The notes beneath the pieces are model-generated. The model worked only from the letters and a program-made list of their open reading frames with translations, searched no databases and was not told the DNA's origin. A stretch of DNA of 64,000 nt from positions 1 to 64,000 of the forward strand of contig SABY01000008.1 of assembly GCA_009928785.1 (NCBI GenBank), in the 5' to 3' direction. Positions within the stretch are counted from its first letter, which is position 1, and every line of letters starts with the position of its first letter. Below, piece by piece: positions 52,718 through 61,907 of the stretch. This DNA is from Clostridia bacterium. GTDB taxonomy: Bacteria > Bacteroidota > Bacteroidia > Bacteroidales > 4484-276. Position numbers and translations under genes: made by a program.

Positions 52718-54988
52718 ATGAAAAATATAAAAACGAAACGATCAACTATCCTGCTCATACTCGTACTGTTTTTTTCGGGTATGGCAGCAGCTCAAAACGA
52801 AATAACGCTTGAAGATTACAACCGCGCAATCGGGTACCTCCACAAAAATTATTACAACAAAAAAGCATTCAATCTGAATATCCGCGCCAATTGGTTTCAG
52901 GATAGTACGGGAATGTGGTATATCCATCAATCGCCGGATGAGAAGCAATACCTAAAAATAACCCTGCCCGGCCTGGCACAGTCAGCGCTGTTCGATCATC
53001 AGAAGCTGGCGCAGATTCTTTCGGATTCGCTGGGTGCTAAGGTTGATGCCAACGATCTTCCGATTAGCAAAATAGAATATAAGAGCGCCGATACATTGCT
53101 GATAACGGCCAGGGGAAAAACGTATCAGCTAAATACGCAAAATTATACCCTGGAGCTGCCGCCCGCCGAAGAGAAAACCAACGGAAATGAGCAGGCTTCT
53201 CCCGACAAAAAGTGGCTTGCTTTCGCAAAAGATTACAACCTGTATATAAAATCAAACGAAACCGGCGAACTGAAACAACTAAGCACTGCCGGACGGCAGG
53301 CATACGAATATGCTACCTGGTTTGAGTGGGACGATATTATAGAAGGCGAAAATGGCGAACGCCCTCCTCATTTTGGCGTTACCTGGGGCAAAGAGAGCAA
53401 GTGGCTGATGGCCAATATCTGCGATATGCGCTCGGCGCAAAAGATGTATTTGCTCGATTGGAGCATCGACACTTTGTACCGGCCAAAGCTGCTGTCGTAC
53501 TTCCGGGGTTCGCCCGGCGATACCGGCATGATTTATATGGAGCCGGTTTTTTTTAATATTGAAACAGGCAAGGAAATTAAAACGGGGCTGCCTCGGAGCA
53601 CCCACATCAACAGCATAGAAGTAACGTGGTCGAAAACCCCGGGCAAGGTTTACCTGGCACAGCAAAGCCGGGGATACAAAATCCAGAGCCTTTATAGTTT
53701 TGATTTGAATACCGAAAAGCTGGACCAACTTTATTCGGAAAGCAGCGAAACCAATATTGATAATTTTTATTATGAATTTGCCGAAAAGAGTGGCCTCCTA
53801 TTTTTCCTATCCGAAAAGAGCGGCTGGCGGCAGTTATACAGCCTTGATCTGAAAACCAAAGCGGAAAAACCGATCACCCACGGCGCATTCGTTATCAACA
53901 GCATTGAGCGGATAGATGAAAAACAGAGAAAAATCTATTTCACGGCTTCGGGCAGGGAGGCAGGTCGAAATCCCTATTATCAGCTTCTCTACAGCATTTC
54001 GTTTGGTGGTAAAGATTTAAAATTGCTGACCCCTGAAGACCGCAATCACCTGGTGAGCATGTCGCCGGATGGCAACTATTTCGTCGATAATTTTTCGACT
54101 GTAAATATTCCCACAACCACCGTTCTGAGGAGCGCCACCACAGGAGAAATCCTAACGATGTTAGGCAACGCTGACATCACCAAAATAAAAGAATGGACAC
54201 CTCCCGAAATATTTACCGCCACAGCGCGTGATGGCCTGACCACCCTATACGGAGCCATTTGGAAACCAACAAATTTCGACCCGGCAAAACGGTATCCGGT
54301 GCTCGAAAGCTCTTATACAGGCCCGCACACGCAAGTTTTTCCAACCAATTTTTCGCAGGCCTTCAGCTATCAATCTTATGCTGAGCTTGGATTTATCGTA
54401 GTGGTGGTGGATGGGCTTGGCTCTTCGGGGCGATCCAAAGCATTTCACGATTATTCCTACAAAAATCTGGGCGGAAATCTGGAAGACCATGTAATTGCCA
54501 TCAAACAATTAGGAAAGCAATACCGTTGGATCGACACCACCCGTGTGGGTATTTTTGGCCATTCGGCAGGTGGCTACGATGCGGCACACGCACTGCTGGC
54601 TTATCCCGATTTTTATAAAGTTGCCGTGGCAAGTTCGGGCGACCACGACCACCGGATGGAAAAAGCCTGGTGGCCCGAAATGTATATGGGCTGGCCGGTG
54701 GATTCTGCCTATCATTTGCAATCCAACATCACTATGGCGGGCAATCTGAAAGGCAAATTGTTGCTCGTCCATGGCGGCATCGACGAAAATGTAAATCCCT
54801 CCGCCACCTTCAAGTTCGGCGAAGCGCTCATCAAGGCCGACAAGCAATTTGATATGCTTATATTACCCGGCCAGCGCCACGGCTATACCGGCGCCGCGCA
54901 AAAATATTTCACCAAAGTACGCTGGAATTATTTTGTGAAAAACCTTCGGGGAGCTGAACCTATTTGGGATATTGGGTGGGAGGATTAA
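52718..54988 (+). CDS. S9-family prolyl oligopeptidase-like peptidase
   Basis: A 756-aa exported peptidase. Signal peptide ending MAAAQ, DPP IV-type N-terminal propeller, C-terminal hydrolase with nucleophile GHSAGG, Asp in GGIDENVNPS and His in GQRHGYTG. It differs from the window's DPP IV gene in having GHSAGG in place of GWSYGG and DDIIEGE in place of the YEEEF motif, so substrate preference probably differs. Confidence 0.88.
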   Translation: MKNIKTKRSTILLILVLFFSGMAAAQNEITLEDYNRAIGYLHKNYYNKKAFNLNIRANWFQDSTGMWYIHQSPDEKQYLKITLPGLAQSALFDHQKLAQILSDSLGAKVDANDLPISKIEYKSADTLLITARGKTYQLNTQNYTLELPPAEEKTNGNEQASPDKKWLAFAKDYNLYIKSNETGELKQLSTAGRQAYEYATWFEWDDIIEGENGERPPHFGVTWGKESKWLMANICDMRSAQKMYLLDWSIDTLYRPKLLSYFRGSPGDTGMIYMEPVFFNIETGKEIKTGLPRSTHINSIEVTWSKTPGKVYLAQQSRGYKIQSLYSFDLNTEKLDQLYSESSETNIDNFYYEFAEKSGLLFFLSEKSGWRQLYSLDLKTKAEKPITHGAFVINSIERIDEKQRKIYFTASGREAGRNPYYQLLYSISFGGKDLKLLTPEDRNHLVSMSPDGNYFVDNFSTVNIPTTTVLRSATTGEILTMLGNADITKIKEWTPPEIFTATARDGLTTLYGAIWKPTNFDPAKRYPVLESSYTGPHTQVFPTNFSQAFSYQSYAELGFIVVVVDGLGSSGRSKAFHDYSYKNLGGNLEDHVIAIKQLGKQYRWIDTTRVGIFGHSAGGYDAAHALLAYPDFYKVAVASSGDHDHRMEKAWWPEMYMGWPVDSAYHLQSNITMAGNLKGKLLLVHGGIDENVNPSATFKFGEALIKADKQFDMLILPGQRHGYTGAAQKYFTKVRWNYFVKNLRGAEPIWDIGWED

Positions 54989-55083
54989 GCAAGCTATGCT
55001 TTTCCGGTGAAAGCCTTAAAGTTGTTAACAATTAACGCCTACGCTTGAAAGGCCAGTTTGCAAGTCGGGTAAAGTGGCAAGCA

Positions 55084-55153
55084 TGATTTCATCGGTATGG
55101 ATGAATTGGAGAACCATCTTGAAAAATCCATTCAGAAATAGGATGATTAAAAT
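55084..55153 (+). repeat. 70-bp direct repeat, copy 1
   Basis: Identical over 70 bases to 58335-58404. It holds the last 18 codons of the small gene at 58168-58392 (DFIGMDELENHLEKS) and the first four codons of the following ORF, here without the rest of either gene. Confidence 0.9.
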
Positions 55154-55160
55154 CCCCCTG

Positions 55161-56318
55161 TTATAAAGTTTCTAATGCCGTTTTCAGGCAGGCATCTTTT
55201 TCTATTTTAATGCCTTGCTTCATAAGTGAGGCTTCGATGGCTTTGAGCGTGGTAACCACTTCCGTGCGGCCTACCATACCCATGTGGCCTACTCTGAAGT
55301 ATTTTGTTTTTATTTCCGCCAACAATCCACCGGCCACCACAACGCCTTCATCCAAAATACCGACAATTACTGCCGCACCGTTGACGTTTTCCGGGAAGTA
55401 GGGTGCCGAAAGAGTGTTGGCCGCAACACTACTATTTATCGGAATCATATTTAGCCCCAGCGTTTTCAATCCTTCGCGAAAAGCATGTCCTACCTTGCGG
55501 TGCCGCGCTATACGTTGGTTCATTCCCTCTTTTAGTATAAGTTGCAAACTCTTTTCGAGCGCCAGGATGAGATTTACTGCTGGTGTTCCAAAATAGGAAG
55601 GCCTGCGCTGCATGTATGCTTCCATGATGGGCAGCCAATTTTCCCAATCTGCGTAGAAGTTTCCGACAGGTGTTGTGCGATTTTTCCAAGCCGACATAGC
55701 CTTTGGCGACACCACCAGCAAGGCCAACCCCGGAGGAACACCCACTGCTTTTTGCGAAGCCGTAAGCACCACATCTATACCCCAGGCCTCTTGTCGGATT
55801 TCTTCGCCAGCCACCGAGCACACCCCGTCAAGAATGGTGAGCACATTGTACTTTCTGCCCAGTGCCCCAAAGGGTTTCGGATCGTTAAGAACTGCCGTAG
55901 AAGTATCCACATGCGTGAATGTCATCAGCTTATATTTCTTTTGTTTCAAGGCGACTTCCACTTCCTCCATCGGAACAATGTCGCCAAGCGGAGCTGTGAG
56001 CAAGGTCACTTTTGCACCATATCTTTTTAGCAGGTTGGCAAATCGTTGTCCGAAATATCCGGTCGAAACCACCAGCGCATTATCATCAGGCTCAATAAGG
56101 TTGGCACCGGCAATATCCATTGCAAGGGTGCCGGTGCCTGCCACCACAAAGGGTTGACCCGAAGGACACATCCAAACCTGCTTCATCATGTCGAGGCTAT
56201 TACCAAAACTCTCGATAAAATCGGTGGCAACATGGCTGGGGGTGGGAATACTCATGGCTTCCATTACTTCCGGTTCAAATTCGATTGGTCCCGGAATCAT
56301 CAACAGTTTTCTTTCCAT
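55161..56318 (-). CDS. Class V aminotransferase (alanine/serine-glyoxylate type)
   Basis: A 385-aa PLP enzyme. MIPGPIEFEP at the N-terminus, GTGTLAMD (cofactor phosphate), FTHVDTSTA, LDGVCSVAGEE with the cofactor Asp, and TASQKAVGVPPGL with the Schiff-base Lys, the pattern of alanine-glyoxylate/serine-pyruvate aminotransferases. It lies four bases after the aldolase gene, an arrangement that would convert the aldolase's glyoxylate product to glycine. Confidence 0.9.
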   Translation of the reverse strand: MERKLLMIPGPIEFEPEVMEAMSIPTPSHVATDFIESFGNSLDMMKQVWMCPSGQPFVVAGTGTLAMDIAGANLIEPDDNALVVSTGYFGQRFANLLKRYGAKVTLLTAPLGDIVPMEEVEVALKQKKYKLMTFTHVDTSTAVLNDPKPFGALGRKYNVLTILDGVCSVAGEEIRQEAWGIDVVLTASQKAVGVPPGLALLVVSPKAMSAWKNRTTPVGNFYADWENWLPIMEAYMQRRPSYFGTPAVNLILALEKSLQLILKEGMNQRIARHRKVGHAFREGLKTLGLNMIPINSSVAANTLSAPYFPENVNGAAVIVGILDEGVVVAGGLLAEIKTKYFRVGHMGMVGRTEVVTTLKAIEASLMKQGIKIEKDACLKTALETL

Positions 56319-56322
56319 TTTC

Positions 56323-57213
56323 TTAGGATTTGATTTTATAGTCGTCTAAAATTATTAATAATTCTGCTTTTGTTGCCGCATCAAGCGGGAGGATGGGTTT
56401 ACGCGCGGGACCACCATAAAGCCCGATATAATCCATGGCTTCCTTCAAAGCTGGTACGCCCCACTTTCGGGTAACGGCAGTATTTACAGGAATAATGTCA
56501 ATTTGCAACCTGCTTGCCTGAGCCATATCACCCTTCAGAAAAGCTTCGTGCATGGCAATGCATTGCGCAGGGGCAATATTAGCCGAAGCCAGAATGCCAC
56601 CACAAGCGCCCACACTCATCGCCGGAACAAGAAATCCTGCCGATCCGGCCAATAACTGAAAATCGGCTTTTGCCTGTTTTCTGATGGCTCCCATTTTGGC
56701 CACGTTGCCACCCGAATCTTTCATGCCGATAATATTCGGATGCTCCGACAGCAGGAGTATCGTATCAGCTTCCATATCCATCCCCGAATTGGCTGGCATA
56801 TTATAAATAATGACCGGAATAGTGGAAGCATCCGCCACAGCAAAATAATGCTGCTTCAGGGCTTCGGGTTTCATTTGTCCCTTAAAATAAAATGGATTTA
56901 AAACCAATGCGGCGTCAGCTCCCGCCTTTGCCGCTGCTTTGGTAAGCATAATGGTTTCGCGGGTTGACTGTCCGCCGGTGCCGGCAATCATCAGTTTACC
57001 CGAAGCAATGGCCTCTCGCCCCATTTCATATACTTGTATTTTTTCGGATTCCGACAAATGTACCAGCTCGCCATTGGAGCCTAAAACCAAAAAGCCACGC
57101 AGGCCGAAAGCACTCAGTTTTGTGATGTTGCTTCTCATCTTATCCAACGCCAGGTTTTCGTCGTTGTCGAAAGATGTGGGCAGTGGAGGAAAAATTCCGT
57201 TTAACTGTATCAT
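56323..57213 (-). CDS. DHDPS-family aldolase, 4-hydroxy-2-oxoglutarate aldolase-like
   Basis: A 296-aa TIM-barrel lyase of the dihydrodipicolinate synthase family. GSNGE phosphate/carboxylate loop, catalytic Tyr in IIYNMPANSG and Schiff-base Lys in GMKDSGG. The neighbouring glyoxylate aminotransferase favours a 4-hydroxy-2-oxoglutarate aldolase role (pyruvate plus glyoxylate), as in hydroxyproline catabolism, over DapA in lysine synthesis. The ORF track adds 31 upstream codons; ATG 57213 (MIQLNGIFPPLP) is the family-like start. Confidence 0.82.
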   Translation of the reverse strand: MIQLNGIFPPLPTSFDNDENLALDKMRSNITKLSAFGLRGFLVLGSNGELVHLSESEKIQVYEMGREAIASGKLMIAGTGGQSTRETIMLTKAAAKAGADAALVLNPFYFKGQMKPEALKQHYFAVADASTIPVIIYNMPANSGMDMEADTILLLSEHPNIIGMKDSGGNVAKMGAIRKQAKADFQLLAGSAGFLVPAMSVGACGGILASANIAPAQCIAMHEAFLKGDMAQASRLQIDIIPVNTAVTRKWGVPALKEAMDYIGLYGGPARKPILPLDAATKAELLIILDDYKIKS

Positions 57214-57445
57214 GTTGCTAAAATTTTCAGCAAAAGTAACTGCTAATACCACAGCATGAAAATGGATTCGTTGGAAATTGGATTTTTTAACCGTGGAAGT
57301 GAGCAATTAATTCGCTTAAAAGGCCTGTTTATCAAAATTTTTAAGGCAGGGATATTTAATATCAAATGCCTCACAATAGCCTTCTGTCTGTTTGAATGTT
57401 GTGAAACGGGATCAACAGTCTGATCCGGGCCGGCATGAGAAAAAT

Positions 57446-57486
57446 TTTGTAATTACCACCAAACTTTTTATTTTTGTCAGACAAAA
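57446..57486 (+). promoter_or_regulatory. Consensus Bacteroidetes promoter with overlapping palindrome
   Basis: TTTG (57446-57449), exactly 19 bases, then TATTTTTG (57469-57476): the full -33/-7 consensus. TTTTGTC-A-GACAAAA (57472-57486) is a perfect 7-base-arm palindrome over the -7 element and start point, a likely operator. Confidence 0.7.
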
Positions 57487-57511
57487 TTTTTAAACCAAAA
57501 ACCAAAATTCA

Positions 57512-57985
57512 ATGAAAAAAGTCATTCTTCTAATCGTGATCTCACTAAGCGTAGTGAGCGTCATGGCGCAAAACAGGACAGATTCTGTTTTGATTGTAAA
57601 AAAAGCGTTTACACAAAACGGGGTGAGATTAACTCCGCGGCAACTGCTGCAAATCACCCATTATAACGCGGAGGCGAATAGTTACATGCAAAAAGCGCAG
57701 AGCAACAATGTAGCAGCAAGCATCTTTGGATTTGCCGGCGGTTTCCTTATTGGCTGGCCTATTGGCACGGCCATTGTCGGGGGTGAAGCCAACTGGGCTA
57801 TGGCGGGCATCGGCGCTGGGTTGGTACTTATCGGCATTCCTTTTTCGGTTGGCTACAAACGCAATGCTACCAAAGCCGTCGAAATTTATAACCGCGATCT
57901 GGCTGCTCCGCCAGAAACCACTGGAGCTGTGGAATGGAAGCTCGGATTTACCAGGAGCGGTGTGGGAATAGCTATGAAGTTTTGA
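57512..57985 (+). CDS. Exported glycine-rich membrane protein, unknown
   Basis: A 157-aa protein with a signal peptide (SVMAQ) and two closely spaced hydrophobic Gly-rich segments (GFAGGFLIGWPIGTAIVGG and AGIGAGLVLIGIPFSVGY), a hairpin similar to glycine-zipper proteins. C-terminus LGFTRSGVGIAMKF is strand-like. Function unknown. Has the best promoter in the window. Confidence 0.7.
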   Translation: MKKVILLIVISLSVVSVMAQNRTDSVLIVKKAFTQNGVRLTPRQLLQITHYNAEANSYMQKAQSNNVAASIFGFAGGFLIGWPIGTAIVGGEANWAMAGIGAGLVLIGIPFSVGYKRNATKAVEIYNRDLAAPPETTGAVEWKLGFTRSGVGIAMKF

Positions 57986-58167
57986 CCCACAGCACCGAAT
58001 ACCCACTTAATCTTGAGCGAGTATCTTCAGGTTTTTAATAAAAATTCCCACATTTATTCATTAAAGACAGACATAATAACTATGGATTGAATCAGCCGAA
58101 ATCTTTCACAAAATGCCGCTACTTATAACTATGTTCTCTTATTATTATAGAAAGTATTTATTTAGCT

Positions 58168-58392
58168 ATGCAAATAATTGGTTTAAAAGTAAGTGATAAA
58201 ATCGTCAATACTCTTATGCGGATTTTGCGGCGATTCAGCGGTGATGAAATTCAGATATTGAGCGAAAAAAGCCAATTCCTTTCAGTTCAAAAATATCTGG
58301 AAAATGAATTGGTAGTTTTGGAAAGCGGTAAGCCTGATTTCATCGGTATGGATGAATTGGAGAACCATCTTGAAAAATCCATTCAGAAATAG
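58168..58392 (+). CDS. Antitoxin-like small protein
   Basis: A 74-aa protein: N-terminal helix pair, then LSEKSQFLSVQKYLENELVVLESG and an acidic tail. The size, and the ParE-like start that follows after one base, suggest an antitoxin. Its last 18 codons are duplicated at 55084. Confidence 0.6.
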   Translation: MQIIGLKVSDKIVNTLMRILRRFSGDEIQILSEKSQFLSVQKYLENELVVLESGKPDFIGMDELENHLEKSIQK

Positions 58393-58404
58393 GATGATTA
58401 AAAT
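58335..58404 (+). repeat. 70-bp direct repeat, copy 2
   Basis: Copy within the antitoxin-like gene and the start of the truncated toxin; see copy 1 at 55084-55153. Confidence 0.9.
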
Positions 58405-58489
58405 TACAACAGGTTTTAGAGATCGGCTGAGCGAGCAGATTGAATTTATTGCCAGAAAGGCCGAAATTATGATGGGAGGATTTAACTAA
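58394..58489 (+). pseudogene. Truncated ParE/RelE-like toxin
   Basis: ATG right after the antitoxin-like stop; 31 codons (MIKITTGFRDRLSEQIEFIARK...) resemble the first helix of ParE/RelE toxins (family usual length about 95 aa). It stops at TAA 58489 without the catalytic part, so the toxin is inactivated. Confidence 0.55.
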
Positions 58490-58496
58490 TCAGCGC

Positions 58497-59075
58497 TCAA
58501 AGTATTGCGCTACCCACGACCACGGTATGCGTTTTCTGGCAATTGCCCGCACTACAGTCGGAGCAATAATAACCACCCTCCAACCCCCACTTCACCTCGC
58601 ATTCGCCCACAGAACCCGGACCGGTACTTGTACATCCGCTACATGTTACGGTTTCGGAACCCGCCTGATCCTCCTTACCTGCGTCAAGAATTTTAAATTC
58701 ATAAATTTTATCTCCATCCAAGACCAGCCTGACGATGGATGACGCACGATTGATGGTATCGCTGGCACGCAAAAAATAGCCGTCGGCTTCCTTAACGATC
58801 CATATACCTGTGAATGAAATATCTGGCTCCACCTGGTCATTCACAACTTTTTGCCAACGTGCCTTAAGCGCGTCAGCATCTGCAACCATTACAATTTCCC
58901 CGTCGCGCAGCGCACCGATTACTTTGTCGAAATGTACCAATGAACCATCTTCAATCCGTGAACCTTTCGTGGTGGCATTAGAATCTGAAGATTCGGAACT
59001 TGTATTTCCCTGGCATCCTGTAAAAAGCGCAATGCCCAAGACCATCAAAGCAAAAAGTTTACCTATCGATTTCAT
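58497..59075 (-). CDS. Lipoprotein with Cys-rich C-terminus
   Basis: A 192-aa lipoprotein (ALFTGC lipobox) with a Ser/Asn/Thr linker, a domain of about 100 residues, and a Cys-rich tail: TCSGCTSTG, GECEVKW, YYCSDCSAGNCQ. Seven Cys in about 40 residues with CxxC pairs suggest a metal-binding or disulphide-knotted module. Not recognised. Confidence 0.7.
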   Translation of the reverse strand: MKSIGKLFALMVLGIALFTGCQGNTSSESSDSNATTKGSRIEDGSLVHFDKVIGALRDGEIVMVADADALKARWQKVVNDQVEPDISFTGIWIVKEADGYFLRASDTINRASSIVRLVLDGDKIYEFKILDAGKEDQAGSETVTCSGCTSTGPGSVGECEVKWGLEGGYYCSDCSAGNCQKTHTVVVGSAIL

Positions 59076-59316
59076 AATATTAAATTTTAGTTAATTGAAT
59101 TTGCATTAATAAAACAAATTGTGCTTCAAAAAGTTCCAACAAAAAAACCCATGTTTCAAAAGGCAGCGTCTGATTTTCTATCCGCCCAAACGAAAACAAG
59201 TTGTGTTTTAATAATGATTTCAGAACCTCCCCCCTCCTCCCCTGTCATAATCTTACCCCATAAGGCAAGCAGACGTTTATCGTTAATTTTGCAATCGATC
59301 CTAAAACATTTTATAA

Positions 59317-60534
59317 ATGAGTCAGATACCACATTTTTCGGATATTATAAGAGCGCAAAGCACGCTGCGCAAAATCATTAAAGTGACCCCGCTGGAGTCG
59401 AGCAAGTCGTTTTCGGCCATGACGGGTGCGCAGGTATTTATGAAGATGGAAAACCTGCAATCCACCGGCAGCTTCAAGGTGCGCGGCGCTTACAATATGA
59501 TGAGCAGCCTGAGTGCAGAGGAGCTGACCAATGGTGTAGTAGCTGCCTCGGCAGGCAACCATGCGCAGGGCGTTGCCTACAGCGCAACGAAGCTCGGCGT
59601 TAAATCAACGGTTTTTATGCCCGTGTTTGCACCGCCGCTCAAGGTAATTGCCACCCGCAGCTACGGCGCCGAAGTGGTGCTCACCGGAGCCACCTTCGAC
59701 GAAGCATTTGCGGCGGCTATTGCTTTCAAAGAAGAATCCGGCGCCTACTTCATCCATCCTTTCAACCATCCCGATATTATTGCCGGGCAAGGCACCATTG
59801 GATTAGAAATTTTTGAACAACTCAACGATGTCCAGGATGTGATAGTGCCCATTGGTGGTGGCGGGCTGATTTCGGGAATCGCGATAGCGCTCAAGAAATT
59901 TAACCCTAAAATCCGGATCATCGGCGTAGAACCCGAAGGCGCGCAGTCGATGAAACTCTCCGTTGACCAGGGTCATGTAAGCACCTTAACTTCACTGCAC
60001 ACCATCGCCGACGGTATAGCCGTAAAAACTCCCGGCGACCTCACCCTGGAATGTGTGCAGAAATATGTGGACGAAATAGTAGTGGTGAGCGATGCCGAAA
60101 TTTCGCACGCACTCTATCTGATGCTGCAACGCACCAAAATACTGGCAGAGCCTTCGGGCGTGGCACCAATGGCAGCCATCCTCACCCACAAAATTGATGT
60201 GAAAGGCCGCAAGGTGGTACCTGTGATCAGCGGCGGAAACATCAACATGAGCATGCTGGAGCAAATTCTCGAAAAAGGCATGTTAGAGGAAGGTCTGCGC
60301 GCACGTATCAAAGTGCTCGCCCCCGACCTGGCCGGTGAGTTAAAACAAATCATCACCATCCTCGACAGCATCCGCGCCAACATCCACGACATACACCACG
60401 AGCGCTCCATCACCACAGTACCTGTTGGCTATGTGCTCATTACGCTCACCTTCAACCTGCAAAGCATCGACCAGTTGCAAACCATCCGCGAGGCCTTCGA
60501 CAGCAAAAATCTCAAATACGAAGTAATGACCTGA
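59317..60534 (+). CDS. ilvA: Threonine dehydratase
   Basis: A 405-aa PLP-dependent threonine ammonia-lyase (threonine to 2-oxobutyrate, isoleucine pathway). PLP Lys in SFKVRGAYN (about residue 50), substrate loop AGNHAQG, phosphate loop GGGGLISG. The C-terminal 75 residues form a single ACT-like regulatory domain. Catabolic (tdcB) and biosynthetic short forms look alike, so the symbol is by convention. Confidence 0.9.
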   Translation: MSQIPHFSDIIRAQSTLRKIIKVTPLESSKSFSAMTGAQVFMKMENLQSTGSFKVRGAYNMMSSLSAEELTNGVVAASAGNHAQGVAYSATKLGVKSTVFMPVFAPPLKVIATRSYGAEVVLTGATFDEAFAAAIAFKEESGAYFIHPFNHPDIIAGQGTIGLEIFEQLNDVQDVIVPIGGGGLISGIAIALKKFNPKIRIIGVEPEGAQSMKLSVDQGHVSTLTSLHTIADGIAVKTPGDLTLECVQKYVDEIVVVSDAEISHALYLMLQRTKILAEPSGVAPMAAILTHKIDVKGRKVVPVISGGNINMSMLEQILEKGMLEEGLRARIKVLAPDLAGELKQIITILDSIRANIHDIHHERSITTVPVGYVLITLTFNLQSIDQLQTIREAFDSKNLKYEVMT

Positions 60535-60544
60535 TGCGGGGAGG

Positions 60545-60789
60545 CAGTTCTCAGTCGGCAGTCCTCAGTCTTCAGTTCTCAGTCTTCAGTTCTCAGTCCT
60601 CAGTTCTCAGGCGGCAGGTCAAAGTCCTCAGTTCTCAGATGGCAGGCTACAGTCTTCAGTTCTCAGACGGCAGTCCTCAGTCGGCAGTTCTCAGGCGGCA
60701 GTCCTCAGTTCTCAGGCGGCAGTCCTCAGTTCTCAGTCTTCAGTCTTCAGTTCTCAGGCCACAATCTTCAGTTCTCAGTCCTCAGTTGG
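60545..60789. repeat. 35-unit 7-bp tandem repeat (CAGTYYT)
   Basis: From 60545 to 60789 the sequence divides without a single slip into 35 heptamers. Thirty-three begin with CAG. CAGTTCT, CAGTCCT and CAGTCTT dominate, interspersed with CAGGCGG, CAGTCGG and variants. Lies between the ilvA stop and the aroB promoter. The ORF read across it is an artefact. Confidence 0.95.
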
Positions 60790-60859
60790 CATCGACTGTT
60801 GCCTGGCGTCACGCGATACGCGCATCCAATCGAAAGGGTCATTTTTAACTTCTAAATAT

Positions 60860-60867
60860 TACTTTTG
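60860..60867 (+). promoter_or_regulatory. aroB promoter -7 element (TACTTTTG)
   Basis: TAnnTTTG match 20 bases before the aroB ATG. Confidence 0.55.
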
Positions 60868-60887
60868 AAGTTTATTTCGAAATCGCA

Positions 60888-61907
60888 ATGAACAACACCC
60901 ATATCAATCCGAAAGCTGCAACCCAATACCTGACGGATGAGCCGATTGCTAACCTGCAACAACACCTTCCGGCACAGGCGGTGGTGATTTCGCAGCCTGC
61001 TATTCAGCAATATTATGGTCAACATTGGAAGGATGTTCCGGTAATTCTTATTGGTGACGGCGAGCAGCACAAAACACTCCAAACCATTTACGCTATTTAT
61101 CAGAAGCTAATTGATCTGGGCATCGACCGATCGGGGATGCTGGTGGGCGTGGGTGGCGGCATTGTGTGCGACATTGCCGGTTTTGCGGCAGCCACTTACC
61201 TGCGCGGCATTGCCTGTGCGTTTATCCCTACCACACTTCTTGCCCAAGCCGATGCTGCCATTGGTGGCAAAAACGGAGTAAATTTTCAGGGTTTTAAAAA
61301 TATGATCGGTACTTTTTCTCAGCCGCAGTTTATCCTAAGCGATCCCGCCGTTTTGCAAACTTTGCCCGCCACCGAACTTGCCAACGGCCTGGCCGAAGTG
61401 GTGAAACATGCGCTGATTGCCGATGCTGCATATTTCGATTTCATCGAAAAAAACTACCCTAAGATTTTAAACCTGGAGGAAGATGTTATTCGACGCATCA
61501 CGCTCCGCTCCTACCAAATAAAAAGTACCGTGGTGCTATGCGACGAGAAAGAGCATAACCTGCGGCGCATCCTCAACTTCGGGCACACCTATGGCCATGC
61601 CATCGAAAAAGTAACCGGCATCAGTCATGGCCACGCCGTGAGCATTGGTATGGCGGCTGCCATGCGACTTTCGTTGAAACATTCCACGCTTTCGCAAAAT
61701 CATTATGAGCGCGTCATCCGTTTGCTGCGGAATCTTAATTTGCCAGTCAGCACTTCCGCCGACCCCCGGCAGATCGTCGAGGCGCTCACCGCCGACAAAA
61801 AGCGTGTAGGCAATGAAGTGCATTTTGTCCTATTGGAAAAAATAGGTCAGGCCATAATAAAAAAGATAGCACTTACCGAACTTCAAAATTTCCTGCTCAC
61901 CACATGA
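60888..61907 (+). CDS. aroB: 3-Dehydroquinate synthase
   Basis: A 339-aa NAD- and metal-dependent enzyme, step two of the shikimate pathway. GVGGGIVCDIAGFAA (NAD/substrate loop), PTTLLAQADAAIGGKNGVN, metal ligands in GLAEVVKHALIAD and NFGHTYGHAIE. Overlaps aroA by four bases (ATGA). Confidence 0.95.
   Translation: MNNTHINPKAATQYLTDEPIANLQQHLPAQAVVISQPAIQQYYGQHWKDVPVILIGDGEQHKTLQTIYAIYQKLIDLGIDRSGMLVGVGGGIVCDIAGFAAATYLRGIACAFIPTTLLAQADAAIGGKNGVNFQGFKNMIGTFSQPQFILSDPAVLQTLPATELANGLAEVVKHALIADAAYFDFIEKNYPKILNLEEDVIRRITLRSYQIKSTVVLCDEKEHNLRRILNFGHTYGHAIEKVTGISHGHAVSIGMAAAMRLSLKHSTLSQNHYERVIRLLRNLNLPVSTSADPRQIVEALTADKKRVGNEVHFVLLEKIGQAIIKKIALTELQNFLLTT

Noticed and set aside
60545-60789. CRISPR array
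   Set aside because: Units are 7 bp with no spacers of 25-40 bp and no cas genes nearby.
60534-60848. 104-aa ORF after ilvA (SVLSSQ repeats)
   Set aside because: Translation of the CAGTYYT array.
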